From: Novosphingobium sp. 9 | GTDB taxonomy: Bacteria; Pseudomonadota; Alphaproteobacteria; Sphingomonadales; Sphingomonadaceae | NCBI RefSeq assembly: GCF_025340265.1 | Contig: NZ_CP022707.1 | Location: forward strand, 992,501-1,056,500 | Length of the DNA: 64,000 nt | Reading direction: 5' to 3' | Shown here: positions 17,621 through 26,978 of the stretch, in pieces | Numbering within the stretch: the stretch's first letter is position 1 | Layout of the letters: every line of letters begins with the position of its first letter | Position numbers and translations under genes: made by a program | The notes under the pieces: model-generated | Told to the model about the DNA's origin: nothing | What the model saw: the letters and a program-made list of their open reading frames with translations, nothing else | Databases searched by the model: none

Positions 17621-18679
17621 TCAGGCCTTGGCCTGCTGGAGCGGTTTCCACCAGTCTTCGCGCTCAAGATACCACTTGAGCGTGCTGGACAGGCCGCCTT
17701 CGAAATCGTGGACGGGCACATAGCCGAGTTCGGCCTTGGCCTTGGTCTCGTCGATGGCATAGCGCCGATCGTGGCCCTTGCGATCTTCGACGAAGGTCTT
17801 GAGATCGCTGGTGGGGCGTCCCTTGGCGGGGAGGGCATCGGGAAAGCGCTCCGCCAGCGAGGGATCCGCGGCAAAGGCCTTGTCGACCTGGGCGCAGATC
17901 TCGTCGATCACGGCAAGGTTGGGAAGCTCTTCGCCGCCGCCGATGTTGTACGTTTCGCCGGGGACGCCGTTGTTCAGGCAGGCCTCGATACCGCGGCAGT
18001 GATCCTCGACGTGCAGCCAGTCACGCACGTTCATGCCATCGCCGTAGATCGGCAGCGGCTTGCCCGAAAGCGCGTTGAGCAGGAACAGCGGGATGAGCTT
18101 TTCCGGGTACTGGTATGGCCCGTAGTTGTTCGAGCAGTTGGTGGTCGTCACCTCCAGCCCGTACGTGTGGTGGTAGGCGCGCGCCAGATGGTCCGAAGAG
18201 GCCTTGGAGGCCGAGTAGGGTGAATTCGGCGCATAGGGCGTCGTTTCCGAGAACGCAGGGTCTTGCGGCCCGAGCGAGCCGAACACTTCGTCGGTCGAGA
18301 TGTGGTGGAAGCGGTGCGGAACGCCGCTGCCCGAAAGCCAGACTTCGCGCGCAGCCTTCAGCAGGCTGTTGGTGCCAAGAATGTTGGTTTCGATGAAGGC
18401 ATCCGGTCCGGAGATCGAGCGGTCGACATGGCTTTCCGCAGCGAAATGAACCAGCGTCGAAATTTCATGCTCGCGCAGCAGCGTCTTCACGAGTTGCGTA
18501 TCGAGGATATCTCCGACCACAAGCTGCGCGCGCGGGACGCCGGCGATAGTCGATTCGTTGCCGGCATAGGTCAGGCTGTCCAGAACGATGACCTGGCTTT
18601 CGGGGTGCTTCGCGCTCCAGTAGTGTACGAAGTTGCCGCCAATGAAGCCGGCACCTCCCGTTACGAGCAGATTAGACAA
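17621..18679 (-). CDS. rmlB: dTDP-glucose 4,6-dehydratase
   Basis: 352 residues from a TTG at 18679, chosen because the protein then starts right before LLVTGGAGFIGGN (NAD site) and overlaps the rmlD stop by 8 bp; the ATG at 18751 would add 24 unrelated residues. Short-chain dehydrogenase/epimerase fold with STDEVFG and the catalytic Tyr-Lys pair in YSASKASSDH. It converts dTDP-glucose to dTDP-4-keto-6-deoxyglucose, step 2 of dTDP-L-rhamnose synthesis. Here it comes last of the four rml genes (A-C-D-B). Confidence 0.96.
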   Translation of the reverse strand: MSNLLVTGGAGFIGGNFVHYWSAKHPESQVIVLDSLTYAGNESTIAGVPRAQLVVGDILDTQLVKTLLREHEISTLVHFAAESHVDRSISGPDAFIETNILGTNSLLKAAREVWLSGSGVPHRFHHISTDEVFGSLGPQDPAFSETTPYAPNSPYSASKASSDHLARAYHHTYGLEVTTTNCSNNYGPYQYPEKLIPLFLLNALSGKPLPIYGDGMNVRDWLHVEDHCRGIEACLNNGVPGETYNIGGGEELPNLAVIDEICAQVDKAFAADPSLAERFPDALPAKGRPTSDLKTFVEDRKGHDRRYAIDETKAKAELGYVPVHDFEGGLSSTLKWYLEREDWWKPLQQAKA

Positions 18680-19529
18680 GTCCCTGTTCCTTCTTGAGCA
18701 TGGTTCTGAGGTGGGTGCGCCAGTGGACCGCAGGCGCTTCGAGAAGCGCACGCGTCGCCGATGTGTCCAGAAGCGAGAAGGCAGGGCGGACTGCCGGGGT
18801 CGGATATTGTGCCGTTGCGATCGGATTGATCGTCACCGGTCGATCCAGCAAGCCGATGGCGAGGGCTTCCTCGTGGATCGCCACGGCGAAATCGTACCAG
18901 CTGGCCACCCCTGCATCGCTGTGGTGGTACACCCCTCGCGCCTCGCGCGCGGCAAGCCCCCATAATACGGATGCTAGGCCCGGCGCCCATGTCGGCGTGC
19001 CGATCTGGTCTGCAACGACGCCGAGCGTGTCGCGCTCGCGCATCAGGCGCAGCATGGTACGCACAAAGTTCGCGCCGCCGGCGGAGTAGACCCAGCTGGT
19101 CCGCACGATCAGCGCGTCCGTCCCGGCAGCGTCTTCACCATCGGCCTTGGTCTTTCCGTAGACCGACAGTGGATTGCGTGCGTCTTCGGGACGATAGGCG
19201 CGTGCGGAACTGCCGTCGAACACGAAGTCGGTGGAAACGTGAACCAGTCGGCCGCTCCCCGCTTTCATTGCGCGGGCCATTGCTGCGACCGCATCGACAT
19301 TGACCGCACGCGCCGTGGCTTCGTCGTTTTCCGCCTTGTCCACGGCCGTATAGGCTGCGGCATTGAGCAGCAGGTCAGGGGCCTCGCGGGACACGCGCTC
19401 GTAGACGGCGGCGGCATCCGTCAGATCAAGCGATGTGCGGTCGAGCGCCACGGCGTCGCAGCCGTCGGGCAGTGATGCCAGCAGTGCCTTGCCCAGCTGT
19501 CCGTTGCAGCCGGTGATGAGGGCCTTCAT
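18672..19529 (-). CDS. rmlD: dTDP-4-dehydrorhamnose reductase
   Basis: 285 residues from ATG at 19529 ([13 protein letters not shown]), overlapping the rmlC stop (ATGA). NAD(P) site TGCNGQLG, DLTD after strand 2, HVSTDFVFDG, and catalytic Tyr-Lys in YGKTKADGE are all present. It performs the last step, reducing dTDP-4-keto-L-rhamnose to dTDP-L-rhamnose. Standard family length; cytoplasmic. Confidence 0.96.
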   Translation of the reverse strand: MKALITGCNGQLGKALLASLPDGCDAVALDRTSLDLTDAAAVYERVSREAPDLLLNAAAYTAVDKAENDEATARAVNVDAVAAMARAMKAGSGRLVHVSTDFVFDGSSARAYRPEDARNPLSVYGKTKADGEDAAGTDALIVRTSWVYSAGGANFVRTMLRLMRERDTLGVVADQIGTPTWAPGLASVLWGLAAREARGVYHHSDAGVASWYDFAVAIHEEALAIGLLDRPVTINPIATAQYPTPAVRPAFSLLDTSATRALLEAPAVHWRTHLRTMLKKEQGLV

Positions 19530-20071
19530 GCAAAGGCCTCGACCGCGTCGAGCGTGACGCCGAGCAAGTCCTTGCCGGACAGTTGCGGTGTCATGCCGTC
19601 CAGCGGCCATGCGATGTCCACGGCGGGGTCGTTCCAGAGCAGGCAGTGCTCACTTTGCGGCGCGTAGGGCGCGGTGCATTTGTAGAGGAAGTTCGTGTTG
19701 TCTTCCAAGGTCAGAAAGCCGTGCGCGAAACCCTCGGGCACCCAGAACATGCGCTTGTTCGCAGCACTTAGCTCCACGCCCATCCATTGTCCGAACGTGG
19801 GCGACGACTTGCGCAGATCAACGGCAACGTCATAGACGGCACCGGTTGCCACGCGCACCAGTTTACCTTGCGGCGCCGGGTTCTGGAAATGCAGGCCCCG
19901 CAGCACCCCTTTCTGCGAACAGCTATGGTTGTCCTGTACGAACGTGAGGTCGAGCCCGATTTCGCGGAACTTCGCCTCGCTCCAGGTTTCCATGAAGAAG
20001 CCTCGGTCGTCGCCGAACACTCTGGGTTCAAGGATCAGAGTGCCGGGCAGCTTGCCCTCGATCACGTTCAT
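19526..20071 (-). CDS. rmlC: dTDP-4-dehydrorhamnose 3,5-epimerase
   Basis: 181 residues, cupin fold. The catalytic base His is in RGLHFQNP, and the family run [24 protein letters not shown] with its active-site Tyr is intact. It epimerises C3 and C5 of the 4-keto sugar, step 3 of the pathway. It overlaps both rmlA (20068-20071) and rmlD (19526-19529) by 4 bp, so the set is translationally coupled. Confidence 0.96.
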   Translation of the reverse strand: MNVIEGKLPGTLILEPRVFGDDRGFFMETWSEAKFREIGLDLTFVQDNHSCSQKGVLRGLHFQNPAPQGKLVRVATGAVYDVAVDLRKSSPTFGQWMGVELSAANKRMFWVPEGFAHGFLTLEDNTNFLYKCTAPYAPQSEHCLLWNDPAVDIAWPLDGMTPQLSGKDLLGVTLDAVEAFA

Positions 20072-20955
20072 GGACGCTCACCATTCTGCAGCAACTGTAT
20101 CAGGTATTCCCCATAGCCTGACTTGCGGAGCGGCGCGGCGAGCGATTCCAGCGCGGCATCGTCGATGAAGCCCTGTCGCCAGGCGATCTCTTCCGGGCAG
20201 CAGACCTTCAGGCCTTGTCGTTCTTCGGTGACGCGGACGTAGGTTCCGGCGTCGAGCAGCGAATTGTGCGTGCCGGTATCGAGCCAGGCATAGCCGCGCC
20301 CCATTATCTCGACGTTCAGTGCACCGTCTTCCAGATAGCGCATGTTGAGATCGGTGATCTCGTATTCGCCGCGCGGGGAAGGCTGGAGATCCCGCGCGCG
20401 ATCGACTGCCGTCTCATCGTAGAAATACAGTCCGGTGACGGCATAGTTGGAGTTTGGCTTTTCCGGCTTTTCGACCAGTTCGACAGCGCGTCCTTCGCTG
20501 TCGAAGGAGACCACGCCATAGGCCTGCGGGTTGTTGACGCGATAGGCGAATACGCTGGCACCCTGCTGCTGGGCGTCTGCATTCTTCAGCAGGATCGGCA
20601 GGCCGTGGCCGTAGAAGATGTTGTCGCCTAGAACGAGAGCGCTTTTCGAACCGGCAAGAAAGTCCGCGCCGATGTGATAGGCTTGGGCCAGCCCGTCCGG
20701 TGACGGCTGCACGGCATAGCTGATCGACATGCCCCACGCCGTACCGTCGCCAAGCAGGTTGGCGAACGCGGCCTGATCCTGAGGGGTGGTTATGATCAGC
20801 ACTTCCCGGATACCCGCCATCATCAGTGTCGCAAGCGGATAGTAGATCATCGGCTTGTCGTAGACCGGCATCAGTTGCTTGGATGCACCGCGGGTGAGCG
20901 GGTAGAGGCGTGTGCCCGATCCACCTGCCAGGATAATGCCCTTACGATTGGTCAT
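20068..20955 (-). CDS. rmlA: Glucose-1-phosphate thymidylyltransferase
   Basis: 295 residues. Nucleotidyltransferase signature [16 protein letters not shown], then [17 protein letters not shown], and the metal-site DNIFYG. It makes dTDP-glucose from glucose-1-phosphate and dTTP and is the feedback-inhibited entry step to dTDP-L-rhamnose. It is the first gene of the nine-gene minus-strand operon; its promoter lies in the 319-bp divergent region up to 21275. Confidence 0.96.
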   Translation of the reverse strand: MTNRKGIILAGGSGTRLYPLTRGASKQLMPVYDKPMIYYPLATLMMAGIREVLIITTPQDQAAFANLLGDGTAWGMSISYAVQPSPDGLAQAYHIGADFLAGSKSALVLGDNIFYGHGLPILLKNADAQQQGASVFAYRVNNPQAYGVVSFDSEGRAVELVEKPEKPNSNYAVTGLYFYDETAVDRARDLQPSPRGEYEITDLNMRYLEDGALNVEIMGRGYAWLDTGTHNSLLDAGTYVRVTEERQGLKVCCPEEIAWRQGFIDDAALESLAAPLRKSGYGEYLIQLLQNGERP

Positions 20956-21274
20956 AGGTTCTCGCTAAAGTATTGGCGGGGCAGAAGAGTGTGATGGCTA
21001 CAGCATTGCAGCGCACAAATCCGGGTGTTTCATCAGGGTCACTTTCGGCCAGAATACGGTTGAAGATCATGTCTCATCCGAGTCTTTGGTATTGGTGACC
21101 CGCGTCAGTAAAATACGTATTTACGCGAAGTGTCTACGGGCGGGCGGTGGATTAGGCAACATCCTTTTAGATAGGACCTTTCGCGATTCACCGCCCACTG
21201 ATGCGTTGCCCCTGCGTCATGTTGCACTGCGGCGTTTTGTGTATCTTGCTGATTTTGGAGTGTGAGTTTAAGGG
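20956..21274. other. Divergent intergenic region between rmlA and the export operon
   Basis: No gene seen. It is AT-richer than its surroundings and must hold the promoters of both polysaccharide operons. A perfect 12-bp palindrome AAATACGTATTT lies at 21111-21122. The last 40 bp (from 21235) are the start of the 3-kb duplication, so the palindrome and most of this region are not copied upstream of the second export gene pair, which must use a different promoter. Confidence 0.6.
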
Positions 21275-22024
21275 TTGTTTCGTATTCGTATTTGTAGACG
21301 GGGACATGGCTTGAGGGTCTGGGATATTTGGGCTCGGAGTGTTCCGTGCGCTTTGGTTTGTCTGGCGCTTTCGGGGTGCGGGAGCACGCCGGCGCCGCCG
21401 GTTGTGGGCCGTATATCGCCGCCTGCTGTGACGTCCCAGGGGCAGGAGGCGTTCGTGTCTCCGGGTGCGGGGAACGGTGTTCTTCGTGCAGGGGACGTGA
21501 TTTCGGTTCAGGTTTTCCGGGAGGCTGACCTGTCTCTGGATGCGACGCCGATTGCCGAGGACGGGACGATTGCGCTGCCGCTGATCGGAACGATCAAGGC
21601 GGCGGGCCTGACGCCGGCGCAGCTTTCGCAGCAGGTGACGCAGCGTCTGTCGAAGACATATCTGGTCTCGCCACAGGTGACGGTCAACCTTCAGCAGTAT
21701 GCCTCGCACCTGGTGTCGGTCGAGGGCGCTGTGGAGAAGCCCGGGGTCTATCCGTTTGCGGGCGAGGCCCGTCTGTCGAGCGCGGTGGCGCTGGCGGGCG
21801 GCACCAGCGATGTCGCCAAGATGAAGCAGGTGGTGATCTTCCGCCACGATGCGCAGGGGCAGAGCGTTGCGGTGTTCGACTATTCGGCAGTTCAGGCCGG
21901 GACGATGATCGACCCGGTGCTGATGCCGGGTGACCGGGTCGTGGTGGGGCTTTCGGGCATGACCCAGGCCTGGCAGGATCTGGTCAAGTCGCTTCCGGCT
22001 CTTGCCATTTTCACGCGTTTGTAA
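21275..22024 (+). CDS. Outer-membrane polysaccharide export lipoprotein (Wza/OPX family), copy 1
   Basis: Up to 249 residues. A lipobox LSGC (Cys35) follows a hydrophobic stretch, marking a lipoprotein signal. The mature part has the polysaccharide-export domain (VLRAGDVISVQVFREADLSLDATPIAEDGTI region, about 68-150) and a SLBB domain (SVEGAVEKPGVYPF, about 155-225). The start is uncertain: TTG at 21275, or TTG at 21311 closer to the lipobox. It forms the outer-membrane end of a capsule or exopolysaccharide exporter. It is 14 bp upstream of its kinase/co-polymerase partner. The copy at 27951 encodes the same protein. Confidence 0.9.
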   Translation: MFRIRICRRGHGLRVWDIWARSVPCALVCLALSGCGSTPAPPVVGRISPPAVTSQGQEAFVSPGAGNGVLRAGDVISVQVFREADLSLDATPIAEDGTIALPLIGTIKAAGLTPAQLSQQVTQRLSKTYLVSPQVTVNLQQYASHLVSVEGAVEKPGVYPFAGEARLSSAVALAGGTSDVAKMKQVVIFRHDAQGQSVAVFDYSAVQAGTMIDPVLMPGDRVVVGLSGMTQAWQDLVKSLPALAIFTRL

Positions 22025-22038
22025 GGGTCTGGATCTCC

Positions 22039-24264
22039 ATGGATAATCATGAACTGGCGCCTGTGGCGTCATCCTGGGCGGATCGTTACATAGCCGACGA
22101 ACGGGGCGCGGGAGACTATCCTGCGGCGGCGCAGGGCGCAGGGATGATCAGCATGGCGCAGGTGCGCGGGGCGCTGTGGCGCCAGCGCTATGTCGTCGGC
22201 GGGATCGTGCTGGTGTGCCTGGTGCTGGGTCTGGTGGCGACGCTGCTGATGCGGCCGGTCTACCAGGCGACGGCGACGGTGCGGGTCGACCAGCAGATGG
22301 GGCAGATCGTGGAAGGTCAGGACCTGGCCAACCCGATGATCGCCTCGAACGAGTTGCCGCGCTATCTCAAGACGCTTTCGGCGGTGATCGGCAGCCATTC
22401 GATGGCGCTGCGGGTCGCCGATAAGCTGGGTCTGGATCGCGATCCGGCATTTGTTGGCGACGACAAGGGCGATGGCAAGCTGCAGACCCGGCAGGCCCGT
22501 CTGGATCGGGCGGCGCGCAAGATCGCGGCGAACGTGTCGGTCGATGCGCCGGGCGATACGCGGATCATGGCGATCTCGTACAAGTCGCCCGGTCGCGAGG
22601 AGGCGGCGCGTCTGGCGAATGCCTACGCCAGCCTGTTCGTGGCCGATGACGCGCAGCGTTCGATGGATACCAACAGCTACGCGCGCCAGGTCCTGCAGCA
22701 GCAGATCGATGCGACGCGCGACCAGCTGGCCAAGTCGGAAATGCAGGCGGTGAACTATGCGCGTGCGAACCAGCTGATCATGCCGATGGGCAGCGGAAGC
22801 GGCGGCGGCGATGGCGGTTCGAGCGACGGCCAGAGCGGCGGCGGCGGCGGTGGCGCCCAGACCCTGACCGGGGCGACGCTGATGTCGATGAACAGTGCCC
22901 GTTCGGGACTGGTATCGGCGCGGATCCAGGCCGAACAGCACTGGAACGTGGTGTCCGGCATGCCGGCGCTGAGCATTCCCGAGGTGCAGCAGAACTCGGC
23001 GATCCAGACGCTGCAGGGGCAGCGTGCGGATCTGGCCGGGCAGCTGGCGCAGCTGAAGCAGCGTTACAAGGCGGGCTATCCGCAGGTTGACGAGCTGACG
23101 ATGCAGATCCACTCGCTCGACCAGCAGATCGCGCAGACGGCCAGCCAGATCAAGGCGTCGATCAAGGCGCAGTACGAGGTGGCCAAGCAGCAGGAAGGGG
23201 CGATGGATACCGAGATCACGAAGGTCTCGAGCCAGACGCTTGCCGAGCAGGATCGCCAGGTCGAATACAGCCTGCTGAACCGCAACACCGATGCGTTGCG
23301 CCAGCAGATGACCTCGCTGATGCAGCGCTACAACGAGATCGCTTCGGCCTCGGATATCCATGCGAACAATCTGACGCTGCTGGATACGGCCGAAGCCCCG
23401 GCCTCGGCGGTCTCGCCCAACATCTACAAGAACATGATGCTGGCGCTGGGCGCGGGTATCGTGCTGGCCTTCGGCGCTGCGCTGCTGCGCGAGATGCTCG
23501 ACGACAGCCTGCACTCGCCCGAGGACGTGGAAGCCAAGCTGGGCGTGCACCTGCTGGGGATCACGCCGCATGTCGAGGTGGACAAGCTGGAGGAGGCGAT
23601 GGGTCGCGCAGGGGCGCTGTCGGAGGCTTATGCCTCGCTGCGCACGGCGATCGAATATGCCGCTCCGGCGATCCCGCACCGCGTGATCCAGTTCACCTCG
23701 AGCCAGGCCTCGGAGGGCAAGACGACGACCTCGACGTCGCTGGCAGGTCAGTACGCGGCGCTGGGTCGCCGGGTGCTGGTGATCGACGCAGACTTGCGCA
23801 AGCCCACGATCGGGCGGGCACTGATCGGTCGCAAGGCCGAGCATGGTCTGGTCGACGTGCTGCTGGGGCATCGCACGTTCGAGGACGTGGTGGTGTCGGT
23901 GTCCGGCAGCATGGACGTGATCCCGTGCGGACATATCCCGCCCAACCCGGTGGAAATCCTCTCGTCGGCGGCCTTTGCGCAGTTCATCGAGAGCCATCGC
24001 AAGGCCTACGATCTGGTGCTGATCGATTCGCCGCCGGTGATCGGTCTGGCCGACGCGGTGCTGATCGGCCGCGTCGCCGATCACATCGTCTTCGTGGTCG
24101 AGGCCAACCGCTCGCACTTCGGCCAGGCCAAGGCCGCGATGCGCCGCCTCGGACAGGTCCACGCCAAGGTCATCGGCGCCGTCCTCACCAAGTACCGCGC
24201 TCAGGAAGCCGGACACTCATACGAATACGCATACAACTACTATTCATACGGAAAAGAAAACTGA
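22039..24264 (+). CDS. Polysaccharide co-polymerase/bacterial tyrosine kinase (Wzc family), copy 1
   Basis: 741 residues. The Wzz-type chain-length domain is bounded by two membrane helices (about 51-71, YVVGGIVLVCLVLGLVATLLM; about 468-487). A periplasmic coiled coil is interrupted by a Gly/Ser linker (about 250-275). The cytoplasmic BY-kinase domain has Walker A ASEGKTTTS (Lys561), Walker A' VIDADLRKP (Asp583, Asp585) and Walker B LVLIDSPP (Asp663). The tail carries six tyrosines (728, 730, 732, 734, 735, 737), the usual autophosphorylation cluster. It controls polymer length and export with the OPX lipoprotein. No separate Wzb phosphatase is in the window. Confidence 0.93.
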   Translation: MDNHELAPVASSWADRYIADERGAGDYPAAAQGAGMISMAQVRGALWRQRYVVGGIVLVCLVLGLVATLLMRPVYQATATVRVDQQMGQIVEGQDLANPMIASNELPRYLKTLSAVIGSHSMALRVADKLGLDRDPAFVGDDKGDGKLQTRQARLDRAARKIAANVSVDAPGDTRIMAISYKSPGREEAARLANAYASLFVADDAQRSMDTNSYARQVLQQQIDATRDQLAKSEMQAVNYARANQLIMPMGSGSGGGDGGSSDGQSGGGGGGAQTLTGATLMSMNSARSGLVSARIQAEQHWNVVSGMPALSIPEVQQNSAIQTLQGQRADLAGQLAQLKQRYKAGYPQVDELTMQIHSLDQQIAQTASQIKASIKAQYEVAKQQEGAMDTEITKVSSQTLAEQDRQVEYSLLNRNTDALRQQMTSLMQRYNEIASASDIHANNLTLLDTAEAPASAVSPNIYKNMMLALGAGIVLAFGAALLREMLDDSLHSPEDVEAKLGVHLLGITPHVEVDKLEEAMGRAGALSEAYASLRTAIEYAAPAIPHRVIQFTSSQASEGKTTTSTSLAGQYAALGRRVLVIDADLRKPTIGRALIGRKAEHGLVDVLLGHRTFEDVVVSVSGSMDVIPCGHIPPNPVEILSSAAFAQFIESHRKAYDLVLIDSPPVIGLADAVLIGRVADHIVFVVEANRSHFGQAKAAMRRLGQVHAKVIGAVLTKYRAQEAGHSYEYAYNYYSYGKEN

Positions 24265-24297
24265 CACATATATAAAAAGGGGGATGATCCCTTCAAG

Positions 24298-24328
24298 ATA
24301 GCGCTCCCGAACCGGTCGGGGGCGCTAT
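24298..24328 (+). terminator. Hairpin between the kinase gene and the ligase gene
   Basis: Stem ATAGCGCTCCCGA/TCGGGGGCGCTAT (one T-G pair), ACCGG loop, 33 bp after the kinase stop. There is no T-run, so it probably attenuates or protects the mRNA instead of ending it; the downstream genes lack another clear promoter. It is not present behind copy 2. Confidence 0.5.
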
Positions 24329-24382
24329 TGCGTTGTGAAAGATGTGCAGGCCACGCAACAGGCCAATAAGGAGCGGTCAGCC

Positions 24383-25771
24383 GTGAGAGCCCAGTCCCCC
24401 TATGCTGCCCGCGGACACACGCCGCTATGGAAGCAGCGTGTCGTGCATTTGCAGTTTCTCTTGGTGGCCGCCTTGCTGTTCGGCGGAGGTGGGGTGGGAT
24501 ATGGCCTTGCCAATGCATGCGTCCAGATCCTCGCATTGGTGCTGCTGGCGCTCAACGGCCATGTCGTTGCGCGCTTTTTCCGTCATGCGCCGTGGCCGGT
24601 GCTTGGCCTGCTTGTTCTGACGATGTTGTGGCCCTTGTTGCAGCTTGTGCCGCTGCCCTATGCGATGTGGAGCCGATTGCCCGGCCGGGATATCGTCGAG
24701 CAATCGCTGTCTCTTGTGACCGACCCGCAAGGCGCCTGGTTCCCTGTCTCCATGGACTCCATGCGCACGCTTACGGCTTTTGTCGGGACCATCGTGCCGG
24801 CAACGGTTCTGGTGCTGGGCTGGGGTATTTCGGGGCGGGATCGCCACCGGCTGCTATGGACGCTGGCTATCCTTGCGCTTGGCAGTGTCTTGCTGGGCGT
24901 ATTCCAGCTCAGCGGGGCGGTGCCGCTGATCTATGCGACCAATGACCTTGGTATGACCAAGGTCGTCCACGGGACGTTTGCCAATCGCAATTCGGCCGGG
25001 GTGTTTCTCGATGTCGCGCTGGCGATACTTTGCATATTGCCTCTGCGTTCGGTGACCCTTGCCAATCTGGCTTTGCGGGTGGGGCTTTTCGCGCTGCTTG
25101 GTCTGGGTGTGATCGGCACGATGTCGCGGTCGGGAACGGCCCTGCTCTTGCTGCCGGTTCTTTTCTGCCTTGTTCGGCTGTGGGCAACCAGAAAGGAGTG
25201 GATCGGAAAGGACCGCCAAGGCGTAAGGCAGGGGATATCGCGGGGTTGGCTGTTGGTGTTTGCTGTCGGCGGTCTGCTGGTTATTGGCGCGGTGGCCGGG
25301 GCCGGCGGTGGCAGGCTTGCCTCCACCTTCGAGCGTTACCAGAACTTGAAGGACCAGCGCCCGGAAATCTGGGCGGATGCGATCGATTCGGCCAAGCGCT
25401 ATTGGCCTGTTGGCGCCGGCACGGGAACTTTCGACGAGGTTTTCCAGGCTGACGAATCGCTTGAATATGTGACTGAGCGTCGTGCCGGGCGGGCGCACAA
25501 CGATTATATCGAGATGGCTGTGGAATCCGGTCCTTTTGCGGAACTGATCGCACTGGCCTGGGTGTTGGCGGTTCTTGCGTCGGTCTGGTGCGTTCGCAAG
25601 CGGGAAGATCGCTGGACGCTATGGGCCTCTGCGGTAGGGCTGGGATGCTTCATCCTGCAATCGGGCATCGACTATCCGCTTCGCAATCAGGCCAATCTTT
25701 GCGTGGCTGGCCTGTTGTTCGCTCTCTGCGCGACGGCTTTTCGACCGCGTAATATGGAGTCAGCAGCATGA
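24383..25771 (+). CDS. O-antigen ligase/polymerase-like membrane protein (Wzy/WaaL superfamily)
   Basis: About 462 residues from GTG 24383, chosen because AAGGAG at 24368-24373 is 9 bp upstream; an earlier GTG at 24335 lacks such a site. About ten to twelve membrane helices with the large periplasmic loop (VVHGTFANRNSAGVF early, then RAGRAHNDYIEMAVESGPF) that marks the O-antigen ligase family. Such proteins polymerise or transfer undecaprenyl-linked glycans at the periplasmic face. Between a Wzc-like kinase and other export genes, polymerase (Wzy) is more likely than LPS ligase, but the two cannot be separated by sequence. Its stop overlaps the next start (ATGA). Confidence 0.85.
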   Translation: MRAQSPYAARGHTPLWKQRVVHLQFLLVAALLFGGGGVGYGLANACVQILALVLLALNGHVVARFFRHAPWPVLGLLVLTMLWPLLQLVPLPYAMWSRLPGRDIVEQSLSLVTDPQGAWFPVSMDSMRTLTAFVGTIVPATVLVLGWGISGRDRHRLLWTLAILALGSVLLGVFQLSGAVPLIYATNDLGMTKVVHGTFANRNSAGVFLDVALAILCILPLRSVTLANLALRVGLFALLGLGVIGTMSRSGTALLLLPVLFCLVRLWATRKEWIGKDRQGVRQGISRGWLLVFAVGGLLVIGAVAGAGGGRLASTFERYQNLKDQRPEIWADAIDSAKRYWPVGAGTGTFDEVFQADESLEYVTERRAGRAHNDYIEMAVESGPFAELIALAWVLAVLASVWCVRKREDRWTLWASAVGLGCFILQSGIDYPLRNQANLCVAGLLFALCATAFRPRNMESAA

Positions 25772-26901
25772 AGCGGCTGGTATGGATCCTGGCGCTGGCG
25801 TTCGTCGGCATGCTGGTTGTCGGTGTGGAACTGGATCGATCGGCCCGGATGGACTCGTCGCTGGACGATTACGTTCCAGCGCTCTTTCAGTCGTTTGCTT
25901 TGGAAAATGAGGTGGACGGGGCCGGAAGCCAGTCTCTGGACGGCGAGCAATTAGATGACGCGCGTAAATTGCTGCGTCAGCGCCCGGTCCCGGCTGAGCA
26001 TCTCAGGGCTTTGGCATTGGCTGAAATCGCCGCTGGCAACGATGCCGTGGGCCAGCAGGCGATGGCCTTTGCCGCAGGACGGGGCTGGCGTGATCCGGTC
26101 GTTCAGGCGACGATGGTGCGGGCTGGGGCGCAGGCCGGGGCGTGGGATATCGCTGCGCAGCGCCTGGCCGCGCTTTGGGCGGTGGTGAACGATCGGCAGA
26201 CGCTGAACGATCTTACCCATCTGGTCGCACAGACCGAGCAGGGACGAGCGGCGCTTGCTCAGCAACTGGCGGGCAATATACCGGCGCGCGATGGGATGAT
26301 GCGCTGGATCGCAGGCAACCTTACGCCGCAGCAGGCGGCATCTGTTGCGATGGCTGCTCAGGCGCATGGAGCCAGATTTGACTGCGGGCAGATGGCTGAT
26401 GTGGCGCGCAAGGTTGTCGTGTCGGATGGTGATGCCGAGCTTGCACAGGCGCTCTGGAACGGGCGCTGCAGTCGTAATTCGGCGCCGTCGCAGCCCGGTG
26501 ATGTTCGCTTTGTATCATCTGCTCCTACCGGGGATACAGGGCCGTTCGGGTGGCAGCTGACTCAGAACTCGGCAGTATCTGCCGACCTCGAAGGAAGCGG
26601 AGGCGACGTTTCACTTAGCGTTCACAATGGCGGTTCGGTGCCTGCAAAGTTTGCGGAACGCATTGTCACGCTGGCGTCGGGGGCGCATCTGCTAAAGCTG
26701 TCCGCGAATGCGTCGGGCAGCGGTGCACGAGGAGTTTCGGTCGCCATGTTCTGTCTGCCTGACGGCGTTCCGCTTGCCGGGGCGGCGAGCAATGGAGGAA
26801 GCCTCTTTCAGATCCCCGCTGCGGGATGTCGCGCTCAGAAGCTCATTCTCACCGCCTCTCCGGGAGATATCGAGGGCCTGCGTATTTCTTCGGAAGGGTG
26901 A
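25768..26901 (+). CDS. Unknown membrane-anchored envelope protein of the polysaccharide cluster
   Basis: 377 residues; family not recognised. One N-terminal membrane helix (VWILALAFVGMLVVGVEL) is followed by an alpha-helical, TPR-like part (about 65-240, with repeats such as PAEHLRALALAEIAAGN) and a beta-rich C-terminal third (about 255-375) with Gly/Ser strands like a jelly-roll and two cysteines (CLP, GCRA) that could form a disulfide in the periplasm. Coupled by ATGA overlap to the ligase/polymerase gene, it probably assists polymer assembly or binds the product (inference). A strong terminator follows. Confidence 0.7.
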   Translation: MKRLVWILALAFVGMLVVGVELDRSARMDSSLDDYVPALFQSFALENEVDGAGSQSLDGEQLDDARKLLRQRPVPAEHLRALALAEIAAGNDAVGQQAMAFAAGRGWRDPVVQATMVRAGAQAGAWDIAAQRLAALWAVVNDRQTLNDLTHLVAQTEQGRAALAQQLAGNIPARDGMMRWIAGNLTPQQAASVAMAAQAHGARFDCGQMADVARKVVVSDGDAELAQALWNGRCSRNSAPSQPGDVRFVSSAPTGDTGPFGWQLTQNSAVSADLEGSGGDVSLSVHNGGSVPAKFAERIVTLASGAHLLKLSANASGSGARGVSVAMFCLPDGVPLAGAASNGGSLFQIPAAGCRAQKLILTASPGDIEGLRISSEG

Positions 26902-26905
26902 AGGC

Positions 26906-26968
26906 AAGGCCTGCAACCGGTCATCGCCTTGCGTTGGAAGGCGATGACCGGTTGCAGGCCTTTATTTT
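26906..26968 (+). terminator. Very strong 25-bp-stem terminator
   Basis: Arms 26906-26930 and 26938-26962 are perfect reverse complements (25 bp) with a 7-nt loop, followed by TATTTT. It ends the first export operon 4 bp after the last stop codon. Being symmetrical and lying between convergent genes, it may stop transcription from both sides. Confidence 0.85.
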
Positions 26969-26978
26969 GGCTGGCCCT

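Larger units (their letters stand above)
21235..24275 (+). repeat. 3.04-kb direct repeat, copy 1 (export lipoprotein + tyrosine kinase)
   Basis: Matches 27911-30951 with a constant offset of 6,676 bp. The match begins at TTTTGTGTATC, 40 bp before the first gene, and ends one base after CACATATATA, just behind the kinase stop. I find 11 single-base differences, all between 23664 and 24228, and none in the preceding 2.4 kb. There are no target-site duplications or terminal inverted repeats, so this is a segmental duplication and not a transposon. Confidence 0.95.

Noticed and set aside
22069..24216. A 715-codon open frame opposite the kinase gene (also 28745-30892)
   Set aside because: Low-complexity His/Arg/Gln composition with no motif; the kinase on the other strand has all catalytic motifs.
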